From: JBBQXK01 sp038251625
GTDB taxonomy: Bacteria > Pseudomonadota > Alphaproteobacteria > Rhodobacterales > Rhodobacteraceae
Reading direction: 5' to 3'
NCBI GenBank assembly: GCA_038251625.1
Contig: JBBSBE010000049.1
Coordinates: 1 to 24,743 of the forward strand
Length of the DNA: 24,743 nucleotides
The position numbers and the translations under genes were made by a program. A model generated the notes under the pieces. It worked only from the letters and a program-made list of their open reading frames with translations. It was not told where the DNA came from and ran no database searches. Below, in pieces: positions 1 through 8,262 of the stretch (within the stretch, counting starts at the first letter, position 1; each line of letters starts with the position of its first letter).

Positions 1-1410
1 CCCCGGCGTGTAGCGGGCAAGGCGCAGGTGGGTTTCCACCTCCAGCAACAGCTTCATGTCGCGGTTTTCGCGGATCAGCTCGACCACGTGGTCGAAACTG
101 CCATAGCGCGCCAGCGTCTCGCCCAGCGCTTCCGGCGCCAGCGCCGGGGCCGCCTGCCCGGCACGGGCAACGGGTGGGGCCATGGCGCGGGGGGCGCTGG
201 CGGTGCCACCCCCGCCCGCTTGCGGCGCGGCAGCGGCGGCGCCGGGCGGTGGGTCGGCGGCGGCAAGCTTGCGCAGCAGCGTCTCGGGGTCCGGCAGGTC
301 GGCCACATGCGTCAGCCGGATCACGGCCATTTCGGCGGCCATCATCGCATTCGGCGCCAGCGGCAATTCCTCCATTGCCTTCAGAAGCATCTGCCACAGC
401 CGCGCCAGTACCCGCATCGGCAGGCGCAGCCCCATGTCGCGGCCCCGGTCGCGTTCTTCCGGCGGCACGGTCGGGTCTTCCGCGGCCTCGGGCGTGACCT
501 TCACCACCGAAATCCAGTGCGTCACCTCCGCCAGATCGCGCAGCACCGCCGCAGGGTCCGCCCCATCGGCATATTGCGCCGCAAGCTCGCCCAAGGCCCC
601 CGCCGCATCGCCCTTCAGGATCAGATCCAGAAGGTCCAGCACGCGGCCCCGGTCGGCCAGCCCCAGCATAGCGCGCACTTCGCCCGCCGTCGTCTCGGCC
701 CCGCCATGGGCAATGGCCTGATCCATCAGGCTCATCGCATCGCGGACCGATCCTTCCGCCGCCCGCGCAATCAGGGCCAGCGCATCGGGCGCCAGCTGCG
801 CGCCCTCTTTCCCCGCCACGCGGGTCAGGTGCGCGATCATCACCTCGGGCTCCACCCGCCGCAGGTCGAAGCGCTGGCACCGGCTGAGGACGGTCACGGG
901 CACCTTGCGGATTTCGGTTGTGGCGAACAGGAATTTCACATGCGCGGGGGGCTCTTCCAGCGTTTTCAAAAGCGCGTTGAAGGCGCTGTTGGACAGCATG
1001 TGAACTTCGTCGATGATATAGACTTTGAACCGGGCGGATGCCGCCCGATAGGCGACCGATGCGATGATTTCCCGCATGTCGTCAACGCCCGTGCGGCTGG
1101 CGGCGTCCATCTCCAGCACGTCCACGTGCCGGCCTTCGGCAATCGCGCGGCAGGGCTCGCATGACCCGCAAGGTTCGGTCGTGGGCCCCCCTGTGCCATC
1201 GGGGCCCACGCAGTTCAGCCCCTTGGCCACGATCCGCGCGGTGGTGGTTTTTCCCACCCCCCGCACGCCCGTCAGGATGAACGCATGCGCGATCCGGTCG
1301 GCGGCAAAGGCGTTTTTCAGCGTGCGCACCATCGCCTCTTGCCCGATCAGATCGGCAAAGGTCTGCGGGCGGTACTTGCGTGCCAGCACCTGATAGGCGG
1401 CTTCGGTCAT
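1..1410 (-). CDS. dnaX: DNA polymerase III subunits gamma/tau (partial, C-terminus beyond the left edge)
   Basis: Clamp-loader ATPase that loads the beta sliding clamp and tethers polymerase cores at the replication fork. The start is the ATG at 1410, preceded by a GGGGGA ribosome site; the N-terminus reads MTEAAYQVLARKYRPQTFAD, the classic DnaX opening. Seen in the translation: Walker A GVRGVGKT (residues 48-55), a zinc module with Cys67, Cys81, Cys84 and Cys87, Walker B YIIDEVHML (131-139, Asp134-Glu135), LFATTE (sensor 1 region) and SRCQRFDLRR (from 176). Domain III follows, and a low-complexity Ala/Pro/Gly linker appears near residues 400-440. The 470 codons in the window are open to the edge, so roughly the last fifth to quarter of a usual-length protein is missing. 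Spacing between the first two zinc cysteines is longer than in E. coli. No slippery frameshift heptamer was noticed. Identification is very secure. Confidence 0.98.
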   Translation of the reverse strand, partial: MTEAAYQVLARKYRPQTFADLIGQEAMVRTLKNAFAADRIAHAFILTGVRGVGKTTTARIVAKGLNCVGPDGTGGPTTEPCGSCEPCRAIAEGRHVDVLEMDAASRTGVDDMREIIASVAYRAASARFKVYIIDEVHMLSNSAFNALLKTLEEPPAHVKFLFATTEIRKVPVTVLSRCQRFDLRRVEPEVMIAHLTRVAGKEGAQLAPDALALIARAAEGSVRDAMSLMDQAIAHGGAETTAGEVRAMLGLADRGRVLDLLDLILKGDAAGALGELAAQYADGADPAAVLRDLAEVTHWISVVKVTPEAAEDPTVPPEERDRGRDMGLRLPMRVLARLWQMLLKAMEELPLAPNAMMAAEMAVIRLTHVADLPDPETLLRKLAAADPPPGAAAAAPQAGGGGTASAPRAMAPPVARAGQAAPALAPEALGETLARYGSFDHVVELIRENRDMKLLLEVETHLRLARYTPG

Positions 1411-1591
1411 CTGTCCCCCGGAGAGTCGTGCGCGTGGCCAAGCTAGTGGCTCGCCCCCCCGCCGTCCACCCGGTCAGCGCCAGCGAAGACGGGGCGCAAC
1501 CGTCCGCGCAGCAGGCGGCGTGGGCGTGGGGCGATTCTTAAGAAAAGGTAAATGCGTGGGGTTTAACCCTTTGATTTTCCTCGGCGTAGCG

Positions 1592-1622
1592 CCTGTCCAC
1601 ACGTGCGACACCCGTGGACAGG
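1592..1622. repeat. 9-bp perfect inverted repeat between the peroxidase gene and dnaX
   Basis: CCTGTCCAC (1592-1600) and GTGGACAGG (1614-1622) pair perfectly around a 13-nt loop. The hairpin starts 17 bases past the peroxidase stop codon, so it could end that transcript, but no U-run follows on either strand. The rest of the 228-bp gap (1411-1638) holds an AT-rich pocket (about 1535-1580, including the palindrome TTCTTAAGAA at 1535-1544). That pocket is the likeliest place for the dnaX promoter, though I cannot assign clear boxes. The half-sites resemble DnaA boxes only with two mismatches. Confidence 0.5.
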
Positions 1623-1638
1623 TCCGCTCATCCCCCGC

Positions 1639-2205
1639 TCATCCCCCGCGCGCCATCCCGTGATATTCGGGGTTCGGCATCATCCCGGTGGCCGAGGCCA
1701 TGCGGTTCGACATCGCGAAAAAGGCCGCAACGGCAGCAATGTCCCAGATATCCCGGTCGGTGAAGCCCGCGTCACGCAGGGCCTGCCTGTCCGGTTCCTC
1801 GACGGTGGCCGAGGCTGTGCTGACCTTCTCGACAAACCCCAGCATCGCCCGCACCCGGGGCGTCAGGCCTGCCACGCGCCAGTTCTGCGCGATCGTCTCG
1901 GCCAGCGCGGGATCGCCCGTCAACTGCCGCAGGGCCGCGCCATGGGCGGTCAGGCAGTAATGGCAGCGATTGATCGCCGATACGACGACCGCGATCATCT
2001 CGCGCTCGGCCTTCGTCAGCCCCGACGGCGCCAGCATCAGATCGTTGTAGAACGCCATGAACGCCCGCAGTTTCGCCGCATCGAAGGCATAGGCCTGCAA
2101 GACATGCGGGATCAGCCCCAGCTTTTCGGTGCATTTGTCGAAGGTGGCCGCGATATCGGCCTCCGGCGGGTCGGCGGGCGGCAGGTTCAGTGCGGTGATG
2201 GCCAT
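1639..2205 (-). CDS. AhpD-family / peroxidase-related protein (carboxymuconolactone decarboxylase fold)
   Basis: A 188-residue all-helical protein of the AhpD/CMD superfamily, resembling the 'uncharacterized peroxidase-related enzyme' group. These reduce hydroperoxides through a CxxC pair. Visible active-site pattern: Glu69, Cys81-His-Tyr-Cys84 and His88. Their spacing (E, +12 C, +15 C, +19 H) matches the proton-relay arrangement of mycobacterial AhpD. I chose the ATG at 2205 because AGGGAGAA lies just upstream and the family N-terminus (MAITALNLPPADPPEA) starts there; an open frame extends 15 codons further but lacks family character. It diverges from the small membrane protein gene at 2306 and is monocistronic. 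The physiological substrate and electron donor cannot be read from sequence. Confidence 0.85.
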   Translation of the reverse strand: MAITALNLPPADPPEADIAATFDKCTEKLGLIPHVLQAYAFDAAKLRAFMAFYNDLMLAPSGLTKAEREMIAVVVSAINRCHYCLTAHGAALRQLTGDPALAETIAQNWRVAGLTPRVRAMLGFVEKVSTASATVEEPDRQALRDAGFTDRDIWDIAAVAAFFAMSNRMASATGMMPNPEYHGMARGG

Positions 2206-2305
2206 GGCGGTTCTCCCTTTCGCGCCACTCTGGCCCATACGGCGCGGCATTTACAGAGGCGCCGCCCGGCCCTAGCATCGGGCCCAACTCAGGGAGGATC
2301 CCCCG

Positions 2306-2635
2306 ATGCCGCTGCCCCTTGCCCCCATCGCCCTGTTCGCCCTGCGGACCGGCACCGTTGCGGCCACCGTCTGGGTCGTCCGCTGCGCGCTGACCCCCCG
2401 CCCGGGCCGCACGGACCAGCGGGCCGAAGACGCGCTCGACGATCTGGACGAAGGCATCGCCGCCCACGCACCCACCGATCGTACCGGCCAGCGCAACCTT
2501 GCCGCGCGCGTGAAGCGGGTGTTCCGCTGGGGCGACGGCGGGATCGAGATCGACGCCGGGTTGATGGCGCGGTGGCGCGTGACCCGGATCGGCAGGGCTG
2601 CTGATGGGGCGGAAGCCTCCGGCGGGGATATTTGA
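2306..2635 (+). CDS. Small conserved-looking hypothetical protein with one N-terminal membrane segment
   Basis: A 109-residue protein. A strong ribosome site AGGGAGGA (2291-2298) sits 7 nt before the ATG, supporting real translation. Residues about 5-27 are hydrophobic and probably form one membrane anchor; the rest is charged (RAEDALDDLDEGI, KRVFRWGDGGIEIDAG) and likely cytoplasmic. I recognise the general look of small unannotated Rhodobacteraceae proteins but no functional domain. The last residues (EASGGDI) are encoded by a repeated intergenic element, so the natural C-terminus may have been replaced or extended by repeat insertion. The GST start lies 20 bp downstream on the same strand, so the two are probably co-transcribed. 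Function unknown. Confidence 0.72.
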   Translation: MPLPLAPIALFALRTGTVAATVWVVRCALTPRPGRTDQRAEDALDDLDEGIAAHAPTDRTGQRNLAARVKRVFRWGDGGIEIDAGLMARWRVTRIGRAADGAEASGGDI

Positions 2636-2647
2636 CCAGAGAAGAAG
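2625..2647 (+). repeat. Copy 1 of a 23-bp repeat (GGGATATTTGAC...GAAGAAG)
   Basis: Matches the reverse complement of 18994-19016 at 22 of 23 positions (the difference is C2636 versus T). It overlaps the last 11 bases of the small membrane protein gene, including its TGA stop. Its AGAGAAGAAG tail lies 8 nt before the GST start, where it acts as or overlaps the ribosome site. It is preceded by a GC-rich GCCTCCGGCGGG segment that could fold weakly. From memory, similar strings recur between genes in Rhodobacteraceae; this needs a genome count. Confidence 0.7.
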
Positions 2648-2655
2648 GCGAAAAG

Positions 2656-3261
2656 ATGCGGCTATATCATTCGGCAACCTCGCCTTACGTGCGCAAGGTG
2701 ATGGTGCTTCTGCATGAGGCGGGAAAAACGGGCGAGGTGACGCTGGTGCCGGCGTCCGGCACGCCCGTCGATGCAGGCTCGATGCCGGTGGCGCAGAACC
2801 CGCTGGGCAAGATCCCCTGCCTTGAACGGCTCGAAGGGCCCGCGCTTTACGACAGCCGGGTGATCTGCCGCTATCTGGATGACCGGTTCGGGCTTGGCCT
2901 GTACCCCGCATCGCGGCTTTGGGATGTGCTGGTGCTGGAATCGACGGCGGACGGGATGGTCGATGCCGCGATCCTGATGGTCTATGAGGCCCGAGTCCGG
3001 CCCGAAACCGCGAGGTTCGAGCCCTGGGTAGAGGGGCAATGGGCCAAGGTCGCACGCGCGCTGGATACGCTTGAGGCGCGCTGGATGAGCCACCTCGCCG
3101 GTCCCCTGGACATGGGCCATATCGCGGTGGGTGCGGCGCTGGGTTATCTCGATTTCCGCCACGGGGCGCGGAACTGGCGCGAAGGGCGGCCCGCGCTGGC
3201 AGCCTGGTATGCCAAGATGCGCGCCCGGCCCGGCATGGCAGCGACGGTACCGCCCGCTTGA
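2656..3261 (+). CDS. Glutathione S-transferase family protein
   Basis: A 201-residue cytosolic GST-like protein. The N-terminal thioredoxin-like domain (about 1-80) reads MRLYHSATSPYVRKV. It carries the Ser-Pro-Tyr site of bacterial GSTs, the cis-proline in NPLGKIPCL, and the glutathione-contacting D-S-R (LYDSRVICRYLDD). The helical C-terminal domain covers about 90-200 and contains the typical DMGHIAVGAALGYLDFR helix. I chose the ATG at 2656 over an upstream frame because the GST fold begins there; the upstream codons belong to the repeat element. The stop overlaps the TTG start of the LysE-family gene by 3 bases, so the two are translationally coupled. Substrate is unknown; the class cannot be fixed by eye. 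Confidence 0.9.
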   Translation: MRLYHSATSPYVRKVMVLLHEAGKTGEVTLVPASGTPVDAGSMPVAQNPLGKIPCLERLEGPALYDSRVICRYLDDRFGLGLYPASRLWDVLVLESTADGMVDAAILMVYEARVRPETARFEPWVEGQWAKVARALDTLEARWMSHLAGPLDMGHIAVGAALGYLDFRHGARNWREGRPALAAWYAKMRARPGMAATVPPA

Positions 3262-3899
3262 ACCTGAGCGCTGGCGATTTTCTGGGGGTCTGGCTCTTTC
3301 TTGGCGTCAATATCCTGTCGCCGGGGCCGAACGTGATCAACACCATCGCAACCGCCATGGGCGGGGGGCGCCGGGCAGGCATGGGCTCTGCCCTCGGCGT
3401 TGGCCTTGGGATCGGCATCTGGTGCCTTGGCATGTCCTTGGGCATGGGGGCGGTCTTTGCCGCCGTGCCGCAGGCGCGGGCGGTGCTGACGGTGGTGGCG
3501 CTTGGGTTGCTCGCGCTGTTCGCGCGGCGCTATTTCGCAGCGGCTTTCGCGGGGTGGCGCGGGCAGCGGCGGGGCCTGCCCGACCGCTTGCCGATGATGG
3601 GGATGCGGGCGGCGTTTCTGCGCTCGCTGACCGTGAACGCGCTGAACCCCAAGGCGCTGACAAGCTGGATCACGATCCTCACGCTGTTCCCGCTGGCGCG
3701 CGCGCGGGGTGCGGATATCGTGGTGCTTTGTGCGGGGGCCTGCGCGCTGTCGTTCAGTATCCACGCGGGCTACACGCTGCTTTTTTCCACCGCACCGGCA
3801 GCGCGGTTCTATCTGCGCTGGGGGTGGGCCATTTCGGCCGCTGCGGGGTGTTTTTTCACCGCCGTGGGGGTGAAGCTGGCGCTCGGGCTGATTGGTTAG
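3258..3899 (+). CDS. LysE/RhtB-family amino-acid exporter
   Basis: A 213-residue inner-membrane protein with about six hydrophobic segments. It has the LysE-family signature SPGPNVINTIATAMGGGRRAG in the first helix-loop and NPKALTSWITILTLF in the fourth segment. The family exports amino acids or small metabolites by proton antiport. The start appears to be TTG at 3258, overlapping the GST stop (TTGA); no better in-frame ATG occurs before the conserved region, and the length suits the family. It ends only 7 bp from the convergent RND permease stop, with no intrinsic terminator. Genomic pairing with a GST might suggest export of a conjugate or related compound, but that is inference. The substrate is not predictable. 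Confidence 0.88.
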   Translation: MNLSAGDFLGVWLFLGVNILSPGPNVINTIATAMGGGRRAGMGSALGVGLGIGIWCLGMSLGMGAVFAAVPQARAVLTVVALGLLALFARRYFAAAFAGWRGQRRGLPDRLPMMGMRAAFLRSLTVNALNPKALTSWITILTLFPLARARGADIVVLCAGACALSFSIHAGYTLLFSTAPAARFYLRWGWAISAAAGCFFTAVGVKLALGLIG

Positions 3900-3906
3900 G
3901 GCCTGC

Positions 3907-6900
3907 CTATTCGGCCGCGTGCAGCGCCGGGGCATCGGGCGTGATGTGGTCCGTCTGCTCAAGCGCCGCCAAACCGCGCGCCTTGCGGGCGTACAGAAGC
4001 GCGAACATCGGCGGCGTGAAGTAGAACGACACGACCGTCGACAGCAGCACCCCACCCGCAACCGACATCGCAAACGGCGGCCAGAACCCGCCCCCGGCCA
4101 GGATCAGCGGCAGGAACCCCCCGAACGTGGTGACGGTGGTGCTGACGATATGGCGGCTCGACCCCATCACCACATCCACCATCGCGGCCCGGTCGCCGTT
4201 GCGCGCGGGCGCATCCTCTTGCAACCCGCTGAGGATGATGATGGCCGCGTTGATCGACACGCCGATGGATCCGATGACCCCGATGATGGCGTTGATCCCG
4301 AACGGATAATTGAAGACCGCCAGCGACAGAAGGCTCAGCCCCGCCGACAAGCCGCTGACGATCAGGGCGATGAAGGACAGCCGAAAGGAATTGAACGTCA
4401 TCACCACCGTCGCGATGGACAGCGTGACGATCAGGCCCAGAGAGGCCAGAAGCGAATTCAGCGTATCGGACCGCGCGTCACTGTCGCCGCCAATCTCCAT
4501 CCGGTAGCCGCGCGGCAGGGCAAAGCCTTCGGCGGCAAGCGCCGCCTGCACATCCTTCAGCGCCTCTTCCGGCAGCACGTCGCGCAGGATGAACGCCTGC
4601 ACGGTGTTGGCGCGCTCGGCATTGCGGCGGGTGATCTGGCTTTCGCCGGGGACAAGCGTGATATCGGCCAGCGCCGATAGCGGGACGGCTGGAAAGGCGC
4701 CGCTGGTGGCGGATGCGCCGGGCGGGATGATCGGCAGGTCCGATATCGCCGTAAGATCGCCCCGCACCGCGTTGCCATAGCGCACGCGGACGGGCAGCTC
4801 TTCGGTGCCCTCGATCAGCGAGCCGCCCGTCACGCCCTCAAGCCCCGCTTCCAGCTGCCGCGACACGGCGCCGAGGTCCAGGCCGATGGCGCGGGCCTTC
4901 GCCTCATCGACGGCAACGCTGATCTTGGGGGCGCCCGCCGTGATGGTGGCGCGCGCGACCGTCACGCTGCCCACTCCGGCCACGATGCGGCGTGCCTCTG
5001 CGCCCAGATCGCGCAACACGGCCAGATCTGGGCCGACAAGGCGCAGCTCGACAGGGGCCGCCACCGGCGGGCCCTGCACCAGACCGCGCACAAGGATACG
5101 CGCTTCGGGTGCCACGCGGCCAACCCCCGCCTCCAGCCGCCGGACCAGCGCCTCGGTCGCTGCGGGCGAGGTGGTGGTGACCAGCGCCTGCGTATAGCCC
5201 GCCGCATCCTCGCGCCCACCGGTGATGTTGTAATAGAAGGCCGGGGCAGAGCGGCCCAGAACCCAGGTTATCTGCTGCGTTTCGGGCTGGCCTTGCAGAT
5301 AGGTATCCAGCCGGTCCACCACGCCGCGCGTCTGGCTGATGGCGGCACCGGGGCGCAGGTCAACCTCGATTGTGAACTGGTCGCGGTCGACCCCGGGAAA
5401 GAACTGCGCGGTCAAGAGCGGCATCGACAGAAAGCCAAGGACCGGCAGCACCAGCGACAGCGCCGCGGCGCGCAGCGGGTTGTGGATCGCCAGCGACAGC
5501 GTGGCGCGGAAGGCGCGGGCGAAGGGCGGCACCCGCAGGCCCGTCTGCCACATGCTGGTCACCGATTGGCCGGGCAGGAACCATCCCGCCAGCGCGGGCG
5601 TAACGGTGACGGCGATCACGAAAGACCAGCAGAGCATGATGATCACCGCCAGCGCGATGGAGCCCACGAAATCGCCCGCAGGCCCCGGCAGCAGAAGCAT
5701 CGGCGTGAAGGACAGCGCGGTGGTGACGGTCGAGGCCAGAAGCGGGGCGAACAGGCGGCGCGTCGATTGGCCGACGGCGCGCAGCCGGTCTGCCCCGTGG
5801 CGGATGCGGCTGCCCACCTCGTCCGTCATCACGATGCCCGCATCGACCAGAAGACCCAGTGCCACGATCAGCCCGGTGACCGACATCTGGTGAATGGCCA
5901 GCCCGATGATGTTCATCGTGGCCAGCGTGGCCAATGTGACGACCGGCAGGATAAGTGCCACCAGCATGGCTGCCCGCAGGCCAAGGGTGACCAGAAGCAC
6001 CGCAACCACCAGCGCCACGCCAAGGCCCATGTTGCCCGCCACCTGCCACAGCCGGTCGGCGGTATAGCGGCTTTGATCGAAGATCAGGCTGCGGTCGATG
6101 CCACCGGGCACATCGGCGGCGGTCTGGTTCAAAACGTCACGAACATGGCCCATCCAGGCATCAATCTGAAGCCCGGTCTCCGGCTTTGCGGCAACCAGAA
6201 CGGCGGCGCGGCCGTTCGCGATCACCTCTTCCGCCGCAGGGCTGCGCACCGCGCGGGTGATCGTGGCGATATCGGCCAGGCGGATTGTCTGGCCATCCGG
6301 GCCCTCGCGCAGGATCACGTCGCGCAAACGGTCCAGCGCCTCTATATCACCGTCGACGTCGATGATCAGGCTGCTTTGCGCGCCGCGCACCTGCCCCGCC
6401 TGCCCCTTGCTGTCGGCGGCACGGATCACCGCTGAAACGGCATCGGCGGTCAGGCCAAGGGCTGCTGCGCGGGTGGCATCAAGGGTGACCAGCACCTCTT
6501 CCTCTGGCGCCCCGTAGACTTGCACCCGTTTCGTGCCGGGGACGTTGCGCAGCGCATCGGCAAGGTCTTCGGCATGCCGCGCCATCACGGCCAGCGGCAC
6601 ATCGTCATGCCGGGCACCGAAGCTGACGATGGCGCCAAAGGTGCCCCCGGCATCGGATGAGAAATCGGGCGGCTGCACACCAGCGGGAAAGCGCGTGGCG
6701 GCATCTGACAGCGCGTCGCGCACCTCGGACCAGATCCCTTCGATCTTGTCGGGCGCGATGGTGTCGACCAGGTCGATCTGCACGATCGAAATGCCGGTGG
6801 CCGAGGTGGATTGCAGCGTGTCGACCTCGGATATCTCGCGCAGCGCCTTTTCGATCTCTGCCGTCACAAGCGTTTCTACGCGGCCCGGATCGGCGCCGGG

Positions 6901-7050
6901 AAAGGGCGTGGTGACGGTGGCGAAAAGATTGGTGATCGTGGGGTCTTCCTGCCGCCCGATGGACAGCAGCGCCGACAGGCCCGCCGCGACCACCACCATC
7001 AGCATCAGTGCCACAAGGCGGGGCTGCCGGAAGGTCAGCGTATCCATCAT
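3907..7050 (-). CDS. RND efflux transporter permease (AcrB-like family) with atypical proton-relay residues
   Basis: A 1047-residue inner-membrane pump subunit of the resistance-nodulation-division superfamily, normal length for the family. It shows TM1 at about 11-30, a large periplasmic porter loop, the TM2-TM6 block at about 340-560 and the mirrored second half. The start is the ATG at 7050, which overlaps the membrane-fusion-protein stop (ATGA); a second ATG follows at once. TM4 reads GLLVDAGIVMTDEV, so Asp403 is present but the neighbouring Asp of AcrB (D408) is Ala404. In TM10 the AcrB Lys940 position is Asn934 (GVSINAAIII). Coupling may therefore differ from classical drug pumps. No outer-membrane TolC partner is encoded here. 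Substrate unknown. Confidence 0.93.
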   Translation of the reverse strand: MMDTLTFRQPRLVALMLMVVVAAGLSALLSIGRQEDPTITNLFATVTTPFPGADPGRVETLVTAEIEKALREISEVDTLQSTSATGISIVQIDLVDTIAPDKIEGIWSEVRDALSDAATRFPAGVQPPDFSSDAGGTFGAIVSFGARHDDVPLAVMARHAEDLADALRNVPGTKRVQVYGAPEEEVLVTLDATRAAALGLTADAVSAVIRAADSKGQAGQVRGAQSSLIIDVDGDIEALDRLRDVILREGPDGQTIRLADIATITRAVRSPAAEEVIANGRAAVLVAAKPETGLQIDAWMGHVRDVLNQTAADVPGGIDRSLIFDQSRYTADRLWQVAGNMGLGVALVVAVLLVTLGLRAAMLVALILPVVTLATLATMNIIGLAIHQMSVTGLIVALGLLVDAGIVMTDEVGSRIRHGADRLRAVGQSTRRLFAPLLASTVTTALSFTPMLLLPGPAGDFVGSIALAVIIMLCWSFVIAVTVTPALAGWFLPGQSVTSMWQTGLRVPPFARAFRATLSLAIHNPLRAAALSLVLPVLGFLSMPLLTAQFFPGVDRDQFTIEVDLRPGAAISQTRGVVDRLDTYLQGQPETQQITWVLGRSAPAFYYNITGGREDAAGYTQALVTTTSPAATEALVRRLEAGVGRVAPEARILVRGLVQGPPVAAPVELRLVGPDLAVLRDLGAEARRIVAGVGSVTVARATITAGAPKISVAVDEAKARAIGLDLGAVSRQLEAGLEGVTGGSLIEGTEELPVRVRYGNAVRGDLTAISDLPIIPPGASATSGAFPAVPLSALADITLVPGESQITRRNAERANTVQAFILRDVLPEEALKDVQAALAAEGFALPRGYRMEIGGDSDARSDTLNSLLASLGLIVTLSIATVVMTFNSFRLSFIALIVSGLSAGLSLLSLAVFNYPFGINAIIGVIGSIGVSINAAIIILSGLQEDAPARNGDRAAMVDVVMGSSRHIVSTTVTTFGGFLPLILAGGGFWPPFAMSVAGGVLLSTVVSFYFTPPMFALLYARKARGLAALEQTDHITPDAPALHAAE

Positions 7051-8204
7051 GCGCCACCGGCCAGTTCGGTGACGGGCTGGCCCGGCACCACCCGGTGCGC
7101 GCCGTCCACGATGAAGGCCGCGCCGTCGCGGAAGGTGCCGCGCACGAAGGCACGGTCGGCATCGGCGAAAAGCACCTCGACCGTTTCGTTGCCGACCGTC
7201 GGCTGCCCGCCCCGATCCTCGACCGTCAGGATGCGCCACAGCCCGCGGGGGCCTGCTTCCAGCGCCGATAGCGGCACCCACGCGCCGCGCAAGGCCACAG
7301 TTTGCGCGAGGATCAGCCGCCCGGTTTCGCCAAACGGCGGCATGGCCCCCGTGGGTAGGTCCAGCAGCACGGTGCGGGTGCGGGTGGCGGCGTCAAGTTC
7401 GGGCAGGATGGCGGCGATGCGCGCGGTATGGTCGGTGGCACCGAAGGCCACTGTCAGACGGTCGCCCGGTGCCATCCCCTCTGCCACCGCAACCGGCACG
7501 CCCACACGAAACTGCGGCGCCGCTGCCTGCGACAGGCGCAGCACCGGCGCACCCGCCCCTGCCGTGCTGCCAACGTCGATCAGCCGTGCGGCCACCTGCC
7601 CGTCGAAGGGCGCGCGGATCGTGGCCTTTTCCCGCCGGATGTTTGCCGCCAGCAGGCTCGCCTCGACCTCCGCGATCCGGGCGTTCAGTTCTGCCAGACC
7701 AAGCGAGGCGGAATCGAGCGCTTGCTCGGACGCAAATCCTTGGGTTTGAAGGGCTTTCTGGCGACGTGTCGTGCGTTCGGCAAGATCGGCCTGCGCGGCG
7801 AGCGCCGCTTTGGTCGCGATCAGACGCGCGATTTCCGCGTCGATCAACCGGGTATCCAGCCGCGCGACGGGCGTGCCCGCATCCATCCTGTCGCCTTCGT
7901 CGAACAACACCTCGGCCACCGTACCGCCCAGCTCGAACGACAGATCGCTGCGCTGCGCCGCCTGCACCTGCCCGGTGAACACCCGCGCAACCGCATATCC
8001 GTCAACCATCGCGATCCGCGCCGTCGTCACCTCGGTCAGCGTGGCCGCCGCTGGCACCGGCACCGCCGCCGCGCGCTCGGCCAGAACGGCTCGGCCCGCA
8101 ACGATCATGGCGATGCTCGCGGTTATGACGGCAAGGGTAAGGCCCGTGCGGATGGCCGATCGGATCATGCGGCGCCAGAGCGGGTGGCGAGGGACTTTGG
8201 CCAT
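7047..8204 (-). CDS. Periplasmic membrane fusion protein of the RND efflux pump (HlyD/AcrA family)
   Basis: A 385-residue adaptor anchored by one N-terminal membrane segment (about 19-40). It shows the split lipoyl domain: GGTVAEVLFDEGDRMDAGTPVARLD before the coiled-coil hairpin and TIRAPFDGQVAARLIDVGSTAGAGAPV after it. The hairpin (about 120-195) is rich in Ala, Leu, Glu and Arg. Beta-barrel and membrane-proximal domains follow. It links the inner-membrane permease to an outer-membrane channel. It is the first gene of the pump operon and overlaps the permease start by 3 bases. The start at 8204 follows AGAAAGAA; an ATG 12 codons later is possible. The promoter upstream is embedded in inverted repeats facing a TetR gene, so substrate-induced derepression is likely. 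Confidence 0.92.
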   Translation of the reverse strand: MAKVPRHPLWRRMIRSAIRTGLTLAVITASIAMIVAGRAVLAERAAAVPVPAAATLTEVTTARIAMVDGYAVARVFTGQVQAAQRSDLSFELGGTVAEVLFDEGDRMDAGTPVARLDTRLIDAEIARLIATKAALAAQADLAERTTRRQKALQTQGFASEQALDSASLGLAELNARIAEVEASLLAANIRREKATIRAPFDGQVAARLIDVGSTAGAGAPVLRLSQAAAPQFRVGVPVAVAEGMAPGDRLTVAFGATDHTARIAAILPELDAATRTRTVLLDLPTGAMPPFGETGRLILAQTVALRGAWVPLSALEAGPRGLWRILTVEDRGGQPTVGNETVEVLFADADRAFVRGTFRDGAAFIVDGAHRVVPGQPVTELAGGA

Positions 8205-8226
8205 GCGTGCGATTCTTTCTGCATGA

Positions 8227-8262
8227 AGTTAGTGTTGCTAACATACAGATGAGCCACTAACT
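8227..8262. promoter_or_regulatory. Inverted-repeat operator, probable TetR-regulator site
   Basis: AGTTAGTG (8227-8234) and CACTAACT (8255-8262) are perfect 8-bp inverted arms, centre to centre 28 bp. A third half-site CTAAC (8238-8242) makes a nested GTTAG-N5-CTAAC palindrome (8228-8242). The sites overlap the -10 box of the efflux promoter and its -10/-35 spacer, and lie in the short divergent gap with the TetR gene. This is the usual layout for a local repressor controlling both itself and the pump. Confidence 0.65.

Noticed and set aside
28..1164. A 378-codon plus-strand open frame opposite dnaX
   Set aside because: It is a His/Gln/Arg-rich shadow of the dnaX coding strand with no recognisable domain.
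1592..1622. DnaA boxes in the inverted repeat (CTGTCCACA)
   Set aside because: Each differs from TTATCCACA at two positions and there is no cluster, AT-rich unwinding element or origin gene context.
1411..1638. Possible SRP (4.5S) RNA gene upstream of dnaX, suggested by GGTCAGCGCC
   Set aside because: The conserved core (GGTCAGG-CCGGAAGGAAGCAGC type) is absent on both strands, and no matching long hairpin was seen.
1772..3445. A 557-codon minus-strand open frame across the peroxidase, small protein, GST and LysE genes
   Set aside because: It crosses several well-supported genes, is Pro/Arg/Ala-rich without domains, and has no ribosome site.
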